Positions 46,835 through 59,818 of a DNA stretch of 64,000 nt are shown here, piece after piece; the stretch's first letter is position 1; each line of letters opens with the position of its first letter. The notes beneath the pieces were generated by a model that saw only the letters and a list, made by a program, of their open reading frames with translations, was not told the DNA's origin and made no database searches. Made by a program: the position numbers and the translations under genes. The DNA is taken from assembly GCA_002286715.1 (NCBI GenBank), contig NSJX01000002.1:792396-856395 (forward strand). The letters are read 5' to 3'. The DNA comes from Dentipellis sp. KUC8613. Taxonomy: Eukaryota; Basidiomycota; Agaricomycetes; Russulales; Hericiaceae.

Positions 46835-47521
46835 GGTCCGTCTTCGCGTTTTCTTTTCATGGGATCTTAGGGGAACTTGAGTTGTGCGGGATAGATGTAG
46901 GATAGTTGTACAAAAGCCCGGTACGTGCGCGTGGTGGCAGGCAGGTACCTAGACTCGGTTTCGGTTTCGGTTTCGGTTTCCGTCATTTATTCATCCTATG
47001 CTCATTCTATTCGGAGGCACATCTACGCTTACGCTTACGGCTCTCGTTACAGTTACAGCTGCGCTCTGCTTTGTGTATTTGACGATGTTTTTTATTATCG
47101 CATCTTCTTTTGCGGTGGAGGTAGATATTTACCCAGCATTTTACGTTCGTTTGTTCATTTCATTTTCGTCCCTCCAGCGCTAGCTACTCTATAGCATCGG
47201 CGTTCACGATATCTATTCGCGGATCCTCACTGTACATCCCACACTTCCTATCTTACCGCAATGCTACGATGATTGAATCATTCATCACTAGGAACTATCT
47301 CCGTGCATGCGAAAGAGCAAACAGAATATTCTGCGGCAATGGCGTGGCCGCCGCCGGCGTGACCGCGTCGCGGCGAGACGCGTCTGTGGCAACAACGGAA
47401 ATGAACGCGTCGTCGGCCCTTGAATCGGGCGCCCGGCGCGCACGCGACGCGACGCGCCGACTGCCACCTACTCTCTCTCCCTCCCTCTCTCAACGCCGTC
47501 CTTCGATATTCGACGGATACA
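46835..47521. other. Intergenic, 687 bp, with hexamer microsatellite
   Basis: Contains (TTTCGG)n at about 46954-46980 and a TTACG-rich patch near 47020-47055. The GC-rich CpG-dense stretch 47340-47460 should be the BTB gene promoter. Confidence 0.4.
46954..46980 (+). repeat. Short (TTTCGG)n microsatellite
   Basis: About four tandem TTTCGG units downstream of the MFS gene. Not a fungal telomere repeat (TTAGGG). Confidence 0.7.
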
Positions 47522-50299
47522 ATGTCTGCTGCTCCCAGCGATGCACGGGGCTCAAAGCCTCCCAGCAAGCAACCACGGCAGCCTTCTGAGGCCCACTCGA
47601 GTCGGAGCTCGACTACTATGGATGAAGTGGCAGCTAAGAATCATGTTGCCCTTGCCAGAGCTAAAGCTAGGTATGAGGCTGTACGGAAGGAGGCTCTGGC
47701 GGGAGGGGGAGCTCTTGCGAGGCCTGGGGAGAAAGATGGTGTGAAGGCTAAGGTGGATCGGATGAAGGCGCAGGAACGCGTGGATAATTCGGAGGCTGCT
47801 AAGGGGGCAGAGCGCAAGGATGAGGCTGAGAGTGGTGTTGAGGGGCAAGAGGGAGATGACGAGGAGGGGGACGAAGAGGGCAGCCAGGAAGGTGGCGGCG
47901 AAGATGAAGACGACGATGAGGATGAGGGTGAGGGTGAGGGTGAGGGTGAAGATGGAGATGAGGATGAAGATTATGAGGGCGAGGATGGAGAAGACAAGCC
48001 CGCTGAAGGTATGCTATCATACTGGTTCTAGGTCTGCCGGGCAGCTTTGAAGGTTGTTCACAGAAGCAGGCTCAGAGCACTCTGATGAACTGGACGACGA
48101 GGACGAGGATGGGGACGAGCAAGGGGGTGAGGGCGAGGCGAATGATGGCCAAGATTCCAATATAGGTGAGGGCCAGGGAATAGATAACGAAAATCAAGTC
48201 CAAGAGGAAACTGCGGGAGGAGGACAGATGGGCAATAGCGTCAGCGACGGCAAAGACGACGACGTTCCTGTCGACAGCCCACAGGATGAATCTCCTGGAA
48301 ACGGTCCGCAAAACGACGTCCAAGAGCCTGCGCAAGGTGCAGCCGCACCGCAGGTCACAGCACCTGCGCCGGCTCCGGTGAACGCCGCTAGCGCTGCTAT
48401 TGCAACTTCGCGGCTTGATAAGTCACTGAGGCTCTATCCACATCCCAAGCAAGCCGCCGCGCCGGTAGCTGCATCCAAGAGCAATGGAGTTGTCACAGAC
48501 CAAAGTCATGCGAACGCTGCCCAAGAAGACACGTCTACCAATGATTCTCAAGACTCCACGGCGAAGACTCCCGCACCGAGTATATCGTCGTCTCAAAAGA
48601 AGATGTCCCCTCCTCGACTGAGTCCTCCTGCCGTCCAGCTCAAGCAGTCGGGCCCTGCAATTGATATTGACTCGCTGTCCGACTCGGACACTGACCTCCC
48701 CGACCTCAACGCACTTCTTCACGGAACTCAACCGCAGGTATCTCGCAGCCAGGTACGCTTCTCGATTCATATATGCTCGGTTTACGCCGCATAATTCATA
48801 GTCACGACGAACTCACGTCAACTTGTTTGGCCCTAGCCCACTCCTCGAGCTCCTTCAGCCTCACAGCCACCTCTCAGCCAAAGACCAAAGCCGACACCGG
48901 CTAAACGGCCGTCACAGGTAGCATCGTCGCAGCCATCGTCGACGTTCAAAGACCTCTCCGCTACCCCACGAGCAAGTATACCAAAGAACAAGCGCAAGTT
49001 CGAGTACGAGGTGATCGCCGGCCGCATGCCCGCGCCTGACCAGCGCAATGGCAAAAAGGCTGCGGCGGTCAAGCAGGAGGTGAGGTCCCCTGAGCGGCTG
49101 ATGCCGCCGCCGAAACGCCCCCGCATGTCGTCTCAGGCGACGAGGCTATCCCAGCCCCAGGAGCAGGGATTGAAGACGCGAGCGAAGCGCCACCCCGTGT
49201 TCTGGCATCTGGACGGGTCGGTGGTCATACAGATCCAGGATACCATATTTAAGCTGCATCGCTCGCGGCTGGCGAAGCAGTCTACGTACTTTGCGAATTT
49301 GTTCGCGCGCTCGGAGCGTGGAATTACCGGGGATGCGGACCAGGAAATGGCGGATGAGGAGAATGGGAGGGAGGGAACGAGCGGATTCGGCCAGGGGGAC
49401 GCCGCGTGCCCTACATACACCGTCGACGTGACCACGCCTCTCGATTTTGAGCGTTTGTTGGTTGCACTTGATGAGGGCATGTACGTGCCAATAAGTTTGA
49501 TCTCTGGCGCATATACTGAGCTGATGGCTGGCATTGTAGGTCCTATATCATCAACCCACCTCCGTTCGACACTCTCGCTTCTATCCTTCGCGCATCGACA
49601 GCGCTAGACTTCGGCGCCCTACGGAGCTGGGCTGCACGTACTCTCGAACAGATGTGGCCCCGCGAGCTTGAAGCTCTCACCAGCGATGCCATCCCCAGGG
49701 CAGCCATCACAATACAGCTCGCCAGGAAATGTGGCGTGCCGAAGGCGCTCAAGCGCGCCTACTACGAGCTTCTGCGCACCAGCGCCTTCGGGCAAGCCGA
49801 ATTTGACGACGACAACGAAGATGAAGATGACGATGACGATGACGAGATCCAGATCGTCAATGAAGACGGATCTGTGCCCAAGAGCAGCAAGGATAGCTCG
49901 AGGACTCCTGCGTCACAGTTGCCGCACGCAGAGCTCATGCGCCTCATCGAGACGCGCCAGCACATGCTTGCAGATTGGATCGCCATCGCTGCAGCCCCCG
50001 AGTCGTTCAACTGCCCGACCACGTCGACGCAGGCGCCAGCCGACGAAGCGAAGAGATGTATTGCTGCGGATACTGTGGCCAACGACTCGAAATGGTCTAC
50101 GCTGGTGCTGCGGGGCCAGATTTTCGAGAACTTCTTGTACGACCCGATTCTTGGGATGGACGCACTGATAGAAATTGACTGGAAGAAGGAGGGATATTGC
50201 GAGGCTTGCGTGGATGCGAGGACGGGCGCATGGGAGAGAAGGCAGAAGAAGCTGTGGGAGAACTTGGATGTGTGGTTGGGGCTGCACGGTGGCAAATGA
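47522..50299 (+). CDS. BTB/POZ-domain protein with acidic N-terminus
   Basis: The start at 47522 gives MSAAPSDARGSKPPSKQPRQ. An acidic low-complexity region follows (EGEGEGEGEDGDEDEDYEGE, from GAGGGT repeats near 47930), then Ser/Pro-rich disorder and a basic patch (PKNKRKFEYEV). The BTB fold begins about HPVFWHLDGSVVIQIQDTIF, KLHRSRLAKQSTYFANLF and TPLDFERLLVALDEG, and runs to SILRASTALDFGALRSWAAR. The HRSxLAxxSxYF signature is typical of BTB domains in basidiomycete proteins. An acid tract (DDDNEDEDDDDDDE) and an EAC..C patch lie near the end. Probably nuclear adaptor or chromatin-linked; partners unknown. Introns are short. Confidence 0.82.
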
Positions 50300-50599
50300 G
50301 TAGTGATTCGGGAGATTGACGCTGACCTGTTACTCTTTGCTTTCTTGACCTATACCTTACTCACTGTTGATACCATAGACTGATGCTGCATCCGAATGTA
50401 AGATTGTTTACTTGATTCACACAGCAACAGCCAAGAAGTCGAAGTCGTTCCGGTCATCGAAAAAGAAATGAATATTCGTACAATGGCATCAAGGTAAAGA
50501 ACATCGTATAGTAATCACACAGAACACACTATCGGACGCATGCGCACGCCCGAGCTTATATGGTGACATCTTTCGTGCGGGCGAATCGAGAGAAGCCGA
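50300..50599. other. Convergent spacer
   Basis: 300 bp between the BTB and sugar-transporter stops; presumptive polyadenylation sites only. Confidence 0.35.
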
Positions 50600-53217
50600 T
50601 TAGACCTTCTCCTTGGAACCGCTTGCGTCGTCGGCGGAGTATCGCTCGCCAGTGAGGTATCCGTCGAGCCCAATACGCTTGGCGATGGTGGCATGACGCT
50701 CGAGGTCGGCGGCGCCCATGCCAGTCTCGTCACCAAAGACTTCATCCATCTCCTCCAGCGTCAGACCCTTTGTCTCAGGGACCTACAAAAAGGCGTCAGC
50801 TGAAAGCATGCTTGGCCGTGGAAAAAGCTCTTACGAAGAACAGAATGAAGAGTCCTCCAAGGAGAGAGAAGACCTGTTGAGTGTATGCGTGAGTACTCTG
50901 CTGAATGAGGTAAAGAGACAAGGCACTTACACCAAAGAAGATGAACGTTCCAAAGCGGAGGTGCGCCATCATCGTCGGGGTCACTTGGCCAACTAGATGG
51001 AAGCAAGCGGTCAAGATCACACAGCCAGGGCGGCGTAGAAGGGTGCTCACCGATGAAGTTGTTCATCCAGTTAGAAGAGGCACCGATGGAAATACCCTTT
51101 CCACGGACACTAAGAGGCCAGATCTCGGCAATGACGATCCAGGCGCAAGGACCTGGAAAATGGTCAGAACAGTTCACCGAGAAGGTGAGAATCCAAGATG
51201 ACACGCACCCCAGCTATAGCCGAAGGCACCGGCGAAGACCCACACCAAGGCGCATGCTCCCCAACCGGCAGCTGTAAAATTAGAGAAACAGTCAGGCGGG
51301 CTGGTCACAACAATGAGGTACATCCCAACAAACCTCGGTGACTGCAATGGATGTATCAGCATATTTGGTCAGAGAAAACGTGTCTCGAAATCATAACTCA
51401 CGCAGGCCAGGAATCCTCGAAGAGACCGGTGAGAATGGCCACGATCAAATGGCATGCGGCCATCAGGAATGCGCCAGATATCAAGACGGGCCTACGGCCA
51501 ATGCTGTCGATCCAGATGACAGCTGGGATAGTCATGATGAACATGCTAAGGTGGCGTTAGCGTTGTCGGACCGAAAGCCGGCAAACGGCAAACTCACACA
51601 ATGCCAGCCACACCGGTGGCAAGAAGTGAGAGCGTGTTTCCAGTCAAACCGAGGTTTTGGAAAATTGTCGGTGCGTAGTACAGGATTGCGTTGACACCGG
51701 TCCATTGTTGGAAGAACATGGTCCTGTCGAAAATGTGAGCAATAAATAGGCACTGCAGGGCAAGGGTCGTACAAGGTCGAGACGGCCACACGGAAGAACA
51801 GTGCTGTATTCAATGTCAGTAAGAACACGCGTGCGAGAACAGTCCAACGGGTGCATACTCCTTGACGAGAGCAGGCTCGCGTAGCCCCAGAAACCGAGCT
51901 TAAGGTTAGACTTCCAAGAGCCATCTTGGAGGTGAGGGAAGTTGTCCACTGAGACCTCCTGCTCGAAGATATGCTGAGCCTTGATTTCCCTGCACAACTC
52001 GTGAGCCACTCAAATTTGGATCAATGGCCTATTACCAACAAGAACTCAATCTGCACCAGCTCATGTTCGACCGGAAGTCTCCTCGCATTGCTGAGCACGC
52101 GCAGCGCTTCGTCATCGCGGCCTTTGTTGACCAGCCATCTGAAAAAAGCCTAATCAGTGAAGGTGAAACGACAGAAGAAAGTTTGACGTGCCTGGGAGAG
52201 AACGGCATGAATAAGACGCCGCTTGCGAGGATGAGCGCCGGCACAAGCTGGAGCGCAATCGGCAGCCGCCATGCAGCCTCGCTCTGCGTCGCGCCGGTAC
52301 CACCGATATAGTTGGTACCATAGTCAATCCAGAACGAGATCATGATTCCGAAGGTGATAGCAAGTTGTTGTAGGGCTACCAGACTTCCTCGGACTTCGGG
52401 TGGTGCAAGTTCCGCGCTGGAAAACGGATCCAATAAGTCAACGTTGACTATCAATGTGAGAATGTTACGCACTTGTACAGAGGAACCGCCATACTGAGCG
52501 AACCTACACCCATACCAGTTATGAACCGACCTGATGGAGGTACAGTGAGATCGATCCGATCATGCCGAAGTGTCAGGTAAGAGCGACAAACCTCCGTAGA
52601 TGGATGAGGGGTGGAATGCCGTAGTTTGGACAATGACGCCGATGCAGAAAACGCCCACGGCTGCGATCGTACAAATCAATCGAAACGATAACGTGAAAGT
52701 GTGAAAGGGTGCTCACCGGACAGAATAGTGTACTTTCTCGACAGCAGGTCGCACAAGGGACCGGTCAACAAAACACCCAGCCACGCTCCGAGCTCAAGAA
52801 TGGACACAAGCCATCCTTTGGTGCCAGTATCGTCGACTGCCGAAGCCATGCGCTGGTCGAAATTGTACATCCCCAGAACACCGGAGAAAACACCCTGGTT
52901 GTACCCTGACGCACGACTATTTTCAATTTCGCTACGGGCAGGTAGATTGCAAGTTCATACCATAGAGCCTACGGGCCAAAAAATTGTTTGAATCAGAACG
53001 TCATGAGAAAGAATGGAAGCACTCACAAACCACCCAGAGAAGCGAAGACGGCGATGGCGAAGACCCTTCGATTGTGAACAAGACCTCTCTGTATGTTACG
53101 TGTTAGCATGATCCACATCGGTCATGCAAAAAGACATACCCAGCCAGAAGCTCCAGAGAGAGCTTTCCTACGACTTGCAGCGATGTTGGTGCCGCCTGCG
53201 TCTCCACCGCCAGCCAT
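50600..53217 (-). CDS. MFS sugar transporter (SP family)
   Basis: Twelve-helix plasma-membrane sugar/H+ symporter type. The start at 53217 gives [20 protein letters not shown]. Then [20 protein letters not shown], the first helix with the Q/GVxxG motif, [15 protein letters not shown] (loop 2-3), [59 protein letters not shown] (PxSPRWL motif) and [19 protein letters not shown]. Also [16 protein letters not shown] (GRR), [40 protein letters not shown] and [20 protein letters not shown]. It ends [18 protein letters not shown]. All SP-family signatures are intact over many introns. Hexose or quinate-type substrate cannot be separated by eye. Confidence 0.94.
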
Positions 53218-54381
53218 TATGGATTATCTTGGGGGATGAGGAGAAGGGGTCGCAGAAAGTTCGGGGACAGGAAGTCAGACCTTCTCGCCCCTTGCGCGAG
53301 CTATTTTATGGACTCCCTGGATGCGCGTCCACATATCTGGCGGCAAGGTGAAGAAACATGGTGTGTACCTTGTCACGAGAACAAAATGTATGCAGCCGGC
53401 CCGGCGAAAGAACCCCACGGGGCCCCCATCGGACCTCGAGGTGGTTTCGGGTGAAGTTCACGTACAGATCAGTTTTGATGCAAATGATACCAAGGGAAAA
53501 TGCCGCGGAGCCGAATCAACCAGCGAATGACATCACGGGAAAATAGGAAGATGAGAACCGTTGCCGCAAGGCGCTGAGAGCACTCGAGATTGTTCATTTT
53601 GATGTAACTTCCCTACAGGGCGAATCGGACGGGAAATGTGTGTATGGGGGGGTACGAAAGGAAAGGTACGTTACACGACATAGATGGTGAGAATAACATC
53701 GATGTTTGCATCCGTTCGGGGTATTCTCCACTCTTGAGAGGGTAATCAGCGATGGACATGGCTGCACTAGCCGTGTCTCGTCTCAACGGGCCACAGACTT
53801 CTCAGGCACTGGCCATGGAGCCCGATTGATTCTAGATCTCAACGGATAAGAAGGGGGCTTATAGACGAACGCGGGACATGAGAATCTTGCCACTCACCAT
53901 GCATGAGCACAAACACGATTATATCCATGGACCCACAGGCAGCGATCGGACTTGTGGATATAGATGAATCGTTGAAGCATCATCGCGGATATTTAATATT
54001 GAACATTGAATGGTCTGACTAGAGGCTAGGCAATGTAGCGGAGCTGCACAGCTGCATCAGTGCATGGGTTGGGTCGGGTTGGTACCTAGACTGGCCGAGC
54101 GTCTCTATAATAAGCGCCGACGGTGACCTCCTCTGCGTGCGCGCCTACGTATACAGCTGTTTACAGATCGGTAAGTTGACCTCGTCTACACTTTTTTGCG
54201 TAGTCGCGCATCACCGCTTTCGTGCCCCGACCGAAGCCATCAATACCGCCGTGCATGTCTGCCAATGCCAGCCACAAGTGCCTACGTAGGCGGAGCAGAA
54301 GGCACACTCAACTCGGCTTATTGCCTTTTACCGCATGGTATAAACCCACAAGCTGTCGATATTCGATATCTGTGACTTCCA
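53218..54381. other. Divergent promoter region, 1.16 kb
   Basis: Upstream of the sugar transporter and the 195-aa gene. Open frames here are short and motif-free. The length suits a regulated sugar-transporter promoter. Confidence 0.35.
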
Positions 54382-55032
54382 ATGTCAGACGACGTTGACA
54401 CTACCCGCCAGGACACGCCTTCCCAGGAATTTGACAGTGGCGACTATGCACCGGATGAAGACGATGGACGTCCCTGGCGTTCCGTAGATGGCCCTATTGA
54501 TCATGAAGTACGTCTTCGCCGTCTTAAAGTAGCTTAACATCTTCGAATCTGACACTGTGCGTGGGACTAGGGATTCCGGAACTTCTGCGAAGCCAGAAAA
54601 CCGATGGAGCAACTTCCGCTCTCTCTCACTGTAAATCATGAGTTACTGAAAGATCCTTGCTACACCGGTCCCATCAAAGTCAGCTTCGGTCTCGGTGTCA
54701 GCTCTGACGCATTGGTTGAATATGCAATCAAGCACAAGGGTATCGAGCGCCGCGCGGTCGAAGAGGGCCGGAAGAAATCGATCGGCACCATACGGGCTTT
54801 AGGAGTTTACAAGGCCGTGAGATTCCTCAAGTACATTAGCGGGGCTCCCTACCTATCGTTTTGTATGCCCATCTCCATGGACGTCGACTATGTGGTCGAA
54901 TTATACAACAACTACACGAAGGAGGAACTTGAGATGGACGAGCAAGACGAGAGGGAGGTTCTAGAGATATTAAAGAAGGAGCTCGGCATTTCTCAGGAGG
55001 AGACACCAAAATGGTGGTTCTTTTCAGATTGA
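54382..55032 (+). CDS. Hypothetical protein, 195 aa
   Basis: Two exons (54382-54507 and 54571-55032) give 195 residues with an acidic start (MSDDVDTTRQDTPSQEFDSG, YAPDEDDGRPW). A more conserved-looking globular part follows: GFRNFCEARKPMEQLPLSLT, FGLGVSSDALVEYAIKHKGI, RALGVYKAVRFLKYISGAPY. It ends with an acidic helix (EMDEQDEREVLEILKKELGI) and PKWWFFSD. No signal peptide or membrane segment. I do not recognise the family. The intron GTACGT...CTAG preserves the frame, and codon use looks like a real gene. Confidence 0.6.
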
Positions 55033-55715
55033 GATAGTTGGTGAGTGTAACGGTCCACTGGAATATTTCACTGTGACTTATATCTCGCAACTGCCAAGTC
55101 CACCTTTGCGGAAGTCGTGCATATGGCGGGCGTGGCTGAATATCTCCACCTGTCGAAGGGCAATCATTTGCCAGTGGTTCAAATATGTTTCCATGGGAAA
55201 GCTTATGTAGACGAATAATTGATTCTCTCTCTTTCATTCTACTAGTACACACGATTGGTGAAAGGCCTGACCCGAGGTTACTCACGCATGCAATAGTTGA
55301 CGGATACTACAGAATCAAGGATTGTCTAGCTGCGCCCGTCTCGCGTGTTCCGTTTCACGTCTGTCGACATCGCCCTCTACTCAAGCTAACGCTATATCCC
55401 ACTGGGCTCGCTTTTCCGTGTTAGGTGGAGGTTCAACATCACTACTGCTCGGTATGCTTAATTCGACTTCAAGGTATGACTGCGCTTTGAGCGCAATCTC
55501 CCATCGTCTGTCATCTCAACGTATGCTCAACTCCTTTCTCAGGAAAATGATGCACGTGCAAAGCCAACCGGGGGGGGCTCGGAGATTTCAAACTGATATA
55601 TGGATGCACTTGAGTGCAAAGCTTCATTACCCATTTTCAGACCATAAGCGTTCCACAAAGATGAGACAGAAACAGAGTCGGCCGACTTTTCACGAAATGT
55701 CACCATAATACACGT
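55033..55715. other. Convergent spacer, 683 bp
   Basis: Between the 195-aa gene and the GH5 gene; no supported feature. Confidence 0.35.
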
Positions 55716-57689
55716 TTAAAGGAATGGCTCGAGTGCCTGGGGAAGTATCTGGGGGATAGCCGCGCCGCTGGGGGGCTCGATCGACTGGAAGTACTGTTGT
55801 GCCATAATCGTTGAGACGAAGAGAGGCAAAGGCAAAGATGCGACCACTTACAGTTCCCCACCATGGTCCAGCAGCCCACCAGAGGGCGCCAAGCCAAGCC
55901 CCACCGGCCTCTTGCATCGAGCAGAGCGCACCTTGAATAGCTTGGATGCATTGGGCTGAGAACCTCAACTATCAGGTCACAGTTCAAATTTCGCGGAAGT
56001 AATGTATATATACCGTTGGAACCAGTACCGATTTCACCCAGGAAGCCCTTCAGGTTGTTGGCCTGGAGCCAGGCGGTGGCATCCGCGAGACGCTCCGCGC
56101 CGATGGTTCCAGACACGCAGTTCGCGTTTGTCCCAGAGCCATCAGAGTCGAGGTACTGGTGCATTTCTGGCGCGTTTCATGTCTGAGCCATATGCGACAA
56201 AGGGACATGCGGCGAGACTGACCGATTGCAACATTGTTGTTGGGGTCCTTGATAGCACCGAAGACTTGGCTGTTTCCTGAAGAAGTTGTCCATGCTACAA
56301 GGAAGGTTAGATCGGCTGTATGAGAATGCATATAGGCGCTTACTCCATGCGCCAGTGTAGCTCGTCCCCTCAACCAGAATCAACTGAGTCGTTGCACCGC
56401 TGGAGCGGATACCGTTGACCGCGGCTTGGTTCTGCGTCAAGAATGCCGGTGTTAGCAGCCTTGCAACTCATGGTGGGAATCGGAAGAATCCTTACCAGCG
56501 CGAAAACCGTGGCGGCGGGAATGTCATGGGGCTCGTTCATGACATCTAGATAAATATATCAACAATTAGCAGCAGGCGAGTCCTATGGCATCTGCACAAA
56601 CCGAAGATGACGTGGCTGTCGCTTTTCTGGACAGTGCGCTGAGCAAACATGTTGAAAAAATATCAAGTCATACGTACGAATTCATTGCTAAGGTTCTTCC
56701 ACCCTTATAGACGGAATGCATCAGTTCTGGAGAAGCTGTTGGAAAAGATCGAGTGACGACGTACATGTCTGGAAGCTACATCCAATGTCAAGTTAGAATA
56801 ATATGAACGAGAGGTGGAGGCTTACGTAGAAGTGCTGCTGATGGTTGCGCCGTTGTAGATCATGAAGTTGTGCGCTGAGAGCCTGTGAGTCGGCAAGGCA
56901 TAGACGCGGACGACATATTCGTGACATACGGTCTACCAGGGCGTATCCACCCTTGCCGGTGATATAACTGACAATCTGTCGGAACTCAATGAATACCAAC
57001 AGACGCGGGCCGGGGTCTCCATGCCGGACTAACCGTCTTCAAGCCGCTCAGGTAGGTCTGGTCGAAAGCGCCGGTCAGACCGCTTGCAGGGGGGCTGAGG
57101 CGCTCCATCAGGAACGGAATGCGGAACGTGTTGAATCCCTTCCCCATGAAGTACTACGTGCGAAACATGTGAGCAGAAGTCACAATGAACGGTCAGCTGC
57201 GATGGAGATCTCACGTCAACGCTGGATGGGGATGGCCAGGTGTAGTCGGTGCCGAGCACACCCGGGATCACGTTGTTACCAAACTCAGCGCCAGATTCGT
57301 TGACGCCGAAGTACGTGAATTTGGTGCGGCTGCCCGAGCAGATGCTGTTGGAGGGCGAAGACGCGGAGCTGGTCGTCGTGGGGCTCTGGCTAGTGGTGGG
57401 CGCGGACGTGCCAGGCTGGCACTGGAAGTAGTCTGGCGAGAAACATTGAATAAATTGGAATTCAGGATTTGACCAGCGCGGCCCTTACAGTCGTTCAGGT
57501 GAACACAGGTTGTACCAGCGTCGCATGTTGTCGAGCCTGAGTATCCAATTCCCTAAATCACCATGAGCATGAACACTACATTCTACAAGTAAGTCAGCAG
57601 ATAAAACTCACTCCACATTGGCCCCAGACAGCGACGGAGAACACTGGAGTGCTGAAAGCGAGAGCGATGGCGATTGCCAAAGACTTCAT
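55716..57689 (-). CDS. GH5 endoglucanase with N-terminal CBM1 (Cel5/EGII type)
   Basis: Secreted cellulase cleaving internal beta-1,4-glucan bonds. The start at 57689 gives [20 protein letters not shown], a signal peptide. It continues into a CBM1 cellulose-binding module: [15 protein letters not shown], then [14 protein letters not shown], with the Cys and aromatic pattern intact. A Ser/Thr/Pro linker follows ([17 protein letters not shown]). The GH5 domain starts [16 protein letters not shown] and has [16 protein letters not shown], the acid/base [50 protein letters not shown], the nucleophile in [10 protein letters not shown], and [12 protein letters not shown]. It ends at 55716. The modular order matches fungal GH5 subfamily 5 endoglucanases. 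Likely cellulose-induced and carbon-repressed, not proven here. Confidence 0.95.
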
Positions 57690-58404
57690 TTTGGCGTATA
57701 GTCGAAGATGGCTCCTCACCGACTCAAGGTCATTCGAGCACCCTTCTTATATTCCAACCAGCGAGACATCGTCAACAGCCGTTGATTTTCCGATGTACAT
57801 CCTGCAACAAAACATCACCTGGTCACGACGAAGTCACGTACCAGCACGGAATCATAGTACGAGGACCGAGATCTGCACGTCCGATGTCAGTCGGACCCTC
57901 CGAGAGATTCTGCCGGCCATGCCAAGTCCACGCTGGACGTATTTTTCCGTGTCGATGCTGGTTCTTTTATACCTTCGTACGCCGGCGATGAGCTTGGCGT
58001 GACCACGTGGGCAACACTCAGTGTTGGTTCCTTCAACATCCAGCAACATGCACTGCTGTCATGCTCGTACTTAGCAGATCGAGGAGGGCCCTAAGACGGT
58101 CTTTGGCGGTTAATTCTTGGGAGTGTACACTATAGGTACCGAGGAGCTTCCGTCAAAGTCAATATATAATAGCTTGACGGTAAGGCACTTTTATCCGTAC
58201 ACCCTGGGTTGAGATCAAAAGGCACAATACACGGAAGGAAACCTACTCACCTTCGTACACTACACGAGAAGACTGGGCTGAAGAGACGTTGTTAATGTAT
58301 AGGGATACACAGATTTAATATATATCAAGCAAACTCGCACTAATACACGGTCTCCAATGGTCCTCTGTCAAGGAGCGTGGGCGTCACAGAGGGTCTGTGC
58401 ACGC
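57690..58404. other. Cellulase promoter and SARAF-gene 3' region
   Basis: 715 bp. A TATAAG-like element (minus, about 57747-57752) lies near 60 bp upstream of the cellulase ATG. AT-rich sequence (TATATAATAG, TTAATATATATC) at 58160-58330 should be non-coding. Confidence 0.35.
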
Positions 58405-59492
58405 TCATCTCACGTTTGAGCCACCATACCCAGTGCTCCTACGCATAGAGCCCAAATTCGAAGGACCCTCGCCTCGGTCGTCGTCATCGTAGCCCGAAGG
58501 TCGCATGCTCGCCGGGCGTCGCGAGAACATACCCCCATATGACCGTCGAGGCTCAAACACCGGAGGGCGTTCACGTTCCCAATCATAGTACGTCCTCGGT
58601 CGAGGATAATTGTCCCTCGGGCGAGTGAACAGGTATGTGCCGAGGCCACCAAGGGCAGCACCGCTCCAGAAGCCCATCCCTCCGGGACCCGAGCCGGCCT
58701 GTGAGGGTCTTGAGGTATTGGGGGGACTTTGGGCGTCACTGAAGTCCTTCGTGTAAGGTGGGGGGTTGCCGCGATTGTCATCCGGACTCGGACCGCGGGA
58801 TGAAAAGCCACCTCCCGATGAACCTGGGCTCGGGCCACTTGGCGGCGGTCTAGCTGTAGTTGACGACTGCAAGCCAAAGCAGTATTGAAGAAAGGACCAA
58901 AGGATCACCAGTAAAATCGCGACCCAAAGGATCCAGAAAATTGCGGCCCCAACGCGCTCGGCTGTACGCAGATGAATTAATTGTCTTGTATCAGACAGAA
59001 AAAGTAAGACGAACCTGTGATCCAGCTCTTTCCAGGTGAGACGTACGAATCCGAATTTCGCAGAATCCTCGGCACCTCCACCAGGCGATATTCCAACGCG
59101 CAGGATCCTTGTCGGAAGTTCGGTACCAAGCATCGCAGGTGGTCTGCCGTGATGCGTACCTTTCAGAACATCGGTGTCCCCTGGCCCAGACCACCCCTCG
59201 CAGGAGACTTCGACTCGGCCGAACCGCAATGCTTCGGGCAAATCAGCTTCACACTAGAAAGCGGTTCAATAAGTTAAAGAGAATGAGCAGTTGTCTAGAA
59301 TCTCACCTTCCATTCAACATCCGTGCCCTCTCCTCCGATGTTGACGCATCGAACAACGTCGGGTGTATACAGATCGCATGCTTTCCCGATGCAAACTAGT
59401 TGCTGTACGGGTCTGCCCCGTCTGGACCGCGTGAGTGCGTCCTTGTAAAATGTCAGAGCCGGAATGGCTGCGAGGGCAATTCGGGAGGACAT
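58405..59492 (-). CDS. SARAF: SARAF-like (store-operated calcium entry-associated factor) protein
   Basis: Single-pass ER membrane protein of the SARAF/TMEM66 family. The start at 59492 gives MSSRIALAAIPALTFYKDAL, a weak signal sequence. The Cys-containing luminal domain is QLVCIGKACDLYTPDVVRCV, GTDVEWKCEADLPEALRFGR, VEVSCEGWSGPGDTDVLKG and, after splicing, GSCALEYRLVEVP. One transmembrane helix follows (VGAAIFWILWVAILLVILWS). The cytosolic tail is Gly/Pro/Ser/Arg-rich, including GGMGFWSGAALGGLGTYLFT and a Tyr/Arg/Pro-rich end. In animals SARAF slows calcium entry through STIM/Orai; fungi lack the canonical pair, so the role here is open. The domain order and Cys pattern support the family. 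Confidence 0.82.
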
Positions 59493-59818
59493 GCGCCGTC
59501 ACGATAGCTCCCTGTAAGAACGAGGAAGTATAGGGGGAGAAAGTTTCATAGCTAGATGTTGGTGCATACAGGTAAGATATAGTATTAGGGCGACGGACGA
59601 AGCGCTGATGTTGTGGCACTGCTGCGGACCTAGCAGCCGCACGACTGTCGTGGAAGGTCCTGGATGACGTGGCAAAGACAAGGATGCGCTTCAACGGGTC
59701 TTGACGAAAACGATAGCGACAAAAAATTAGGAATCCGTATTTACTAGTCTACACAATAGAATAAATGATACAACAATAGCTTGTGCTCAGAATGGTGTGA
59801 TCAAAGCCCTCAACGGCC

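Noticed and set aside
46954..46980. Telomere-like repeat
   Set aside because: TTTCGG hexamers are not TTAGGG, only about four units occur, and flanking genes continue on both sides.
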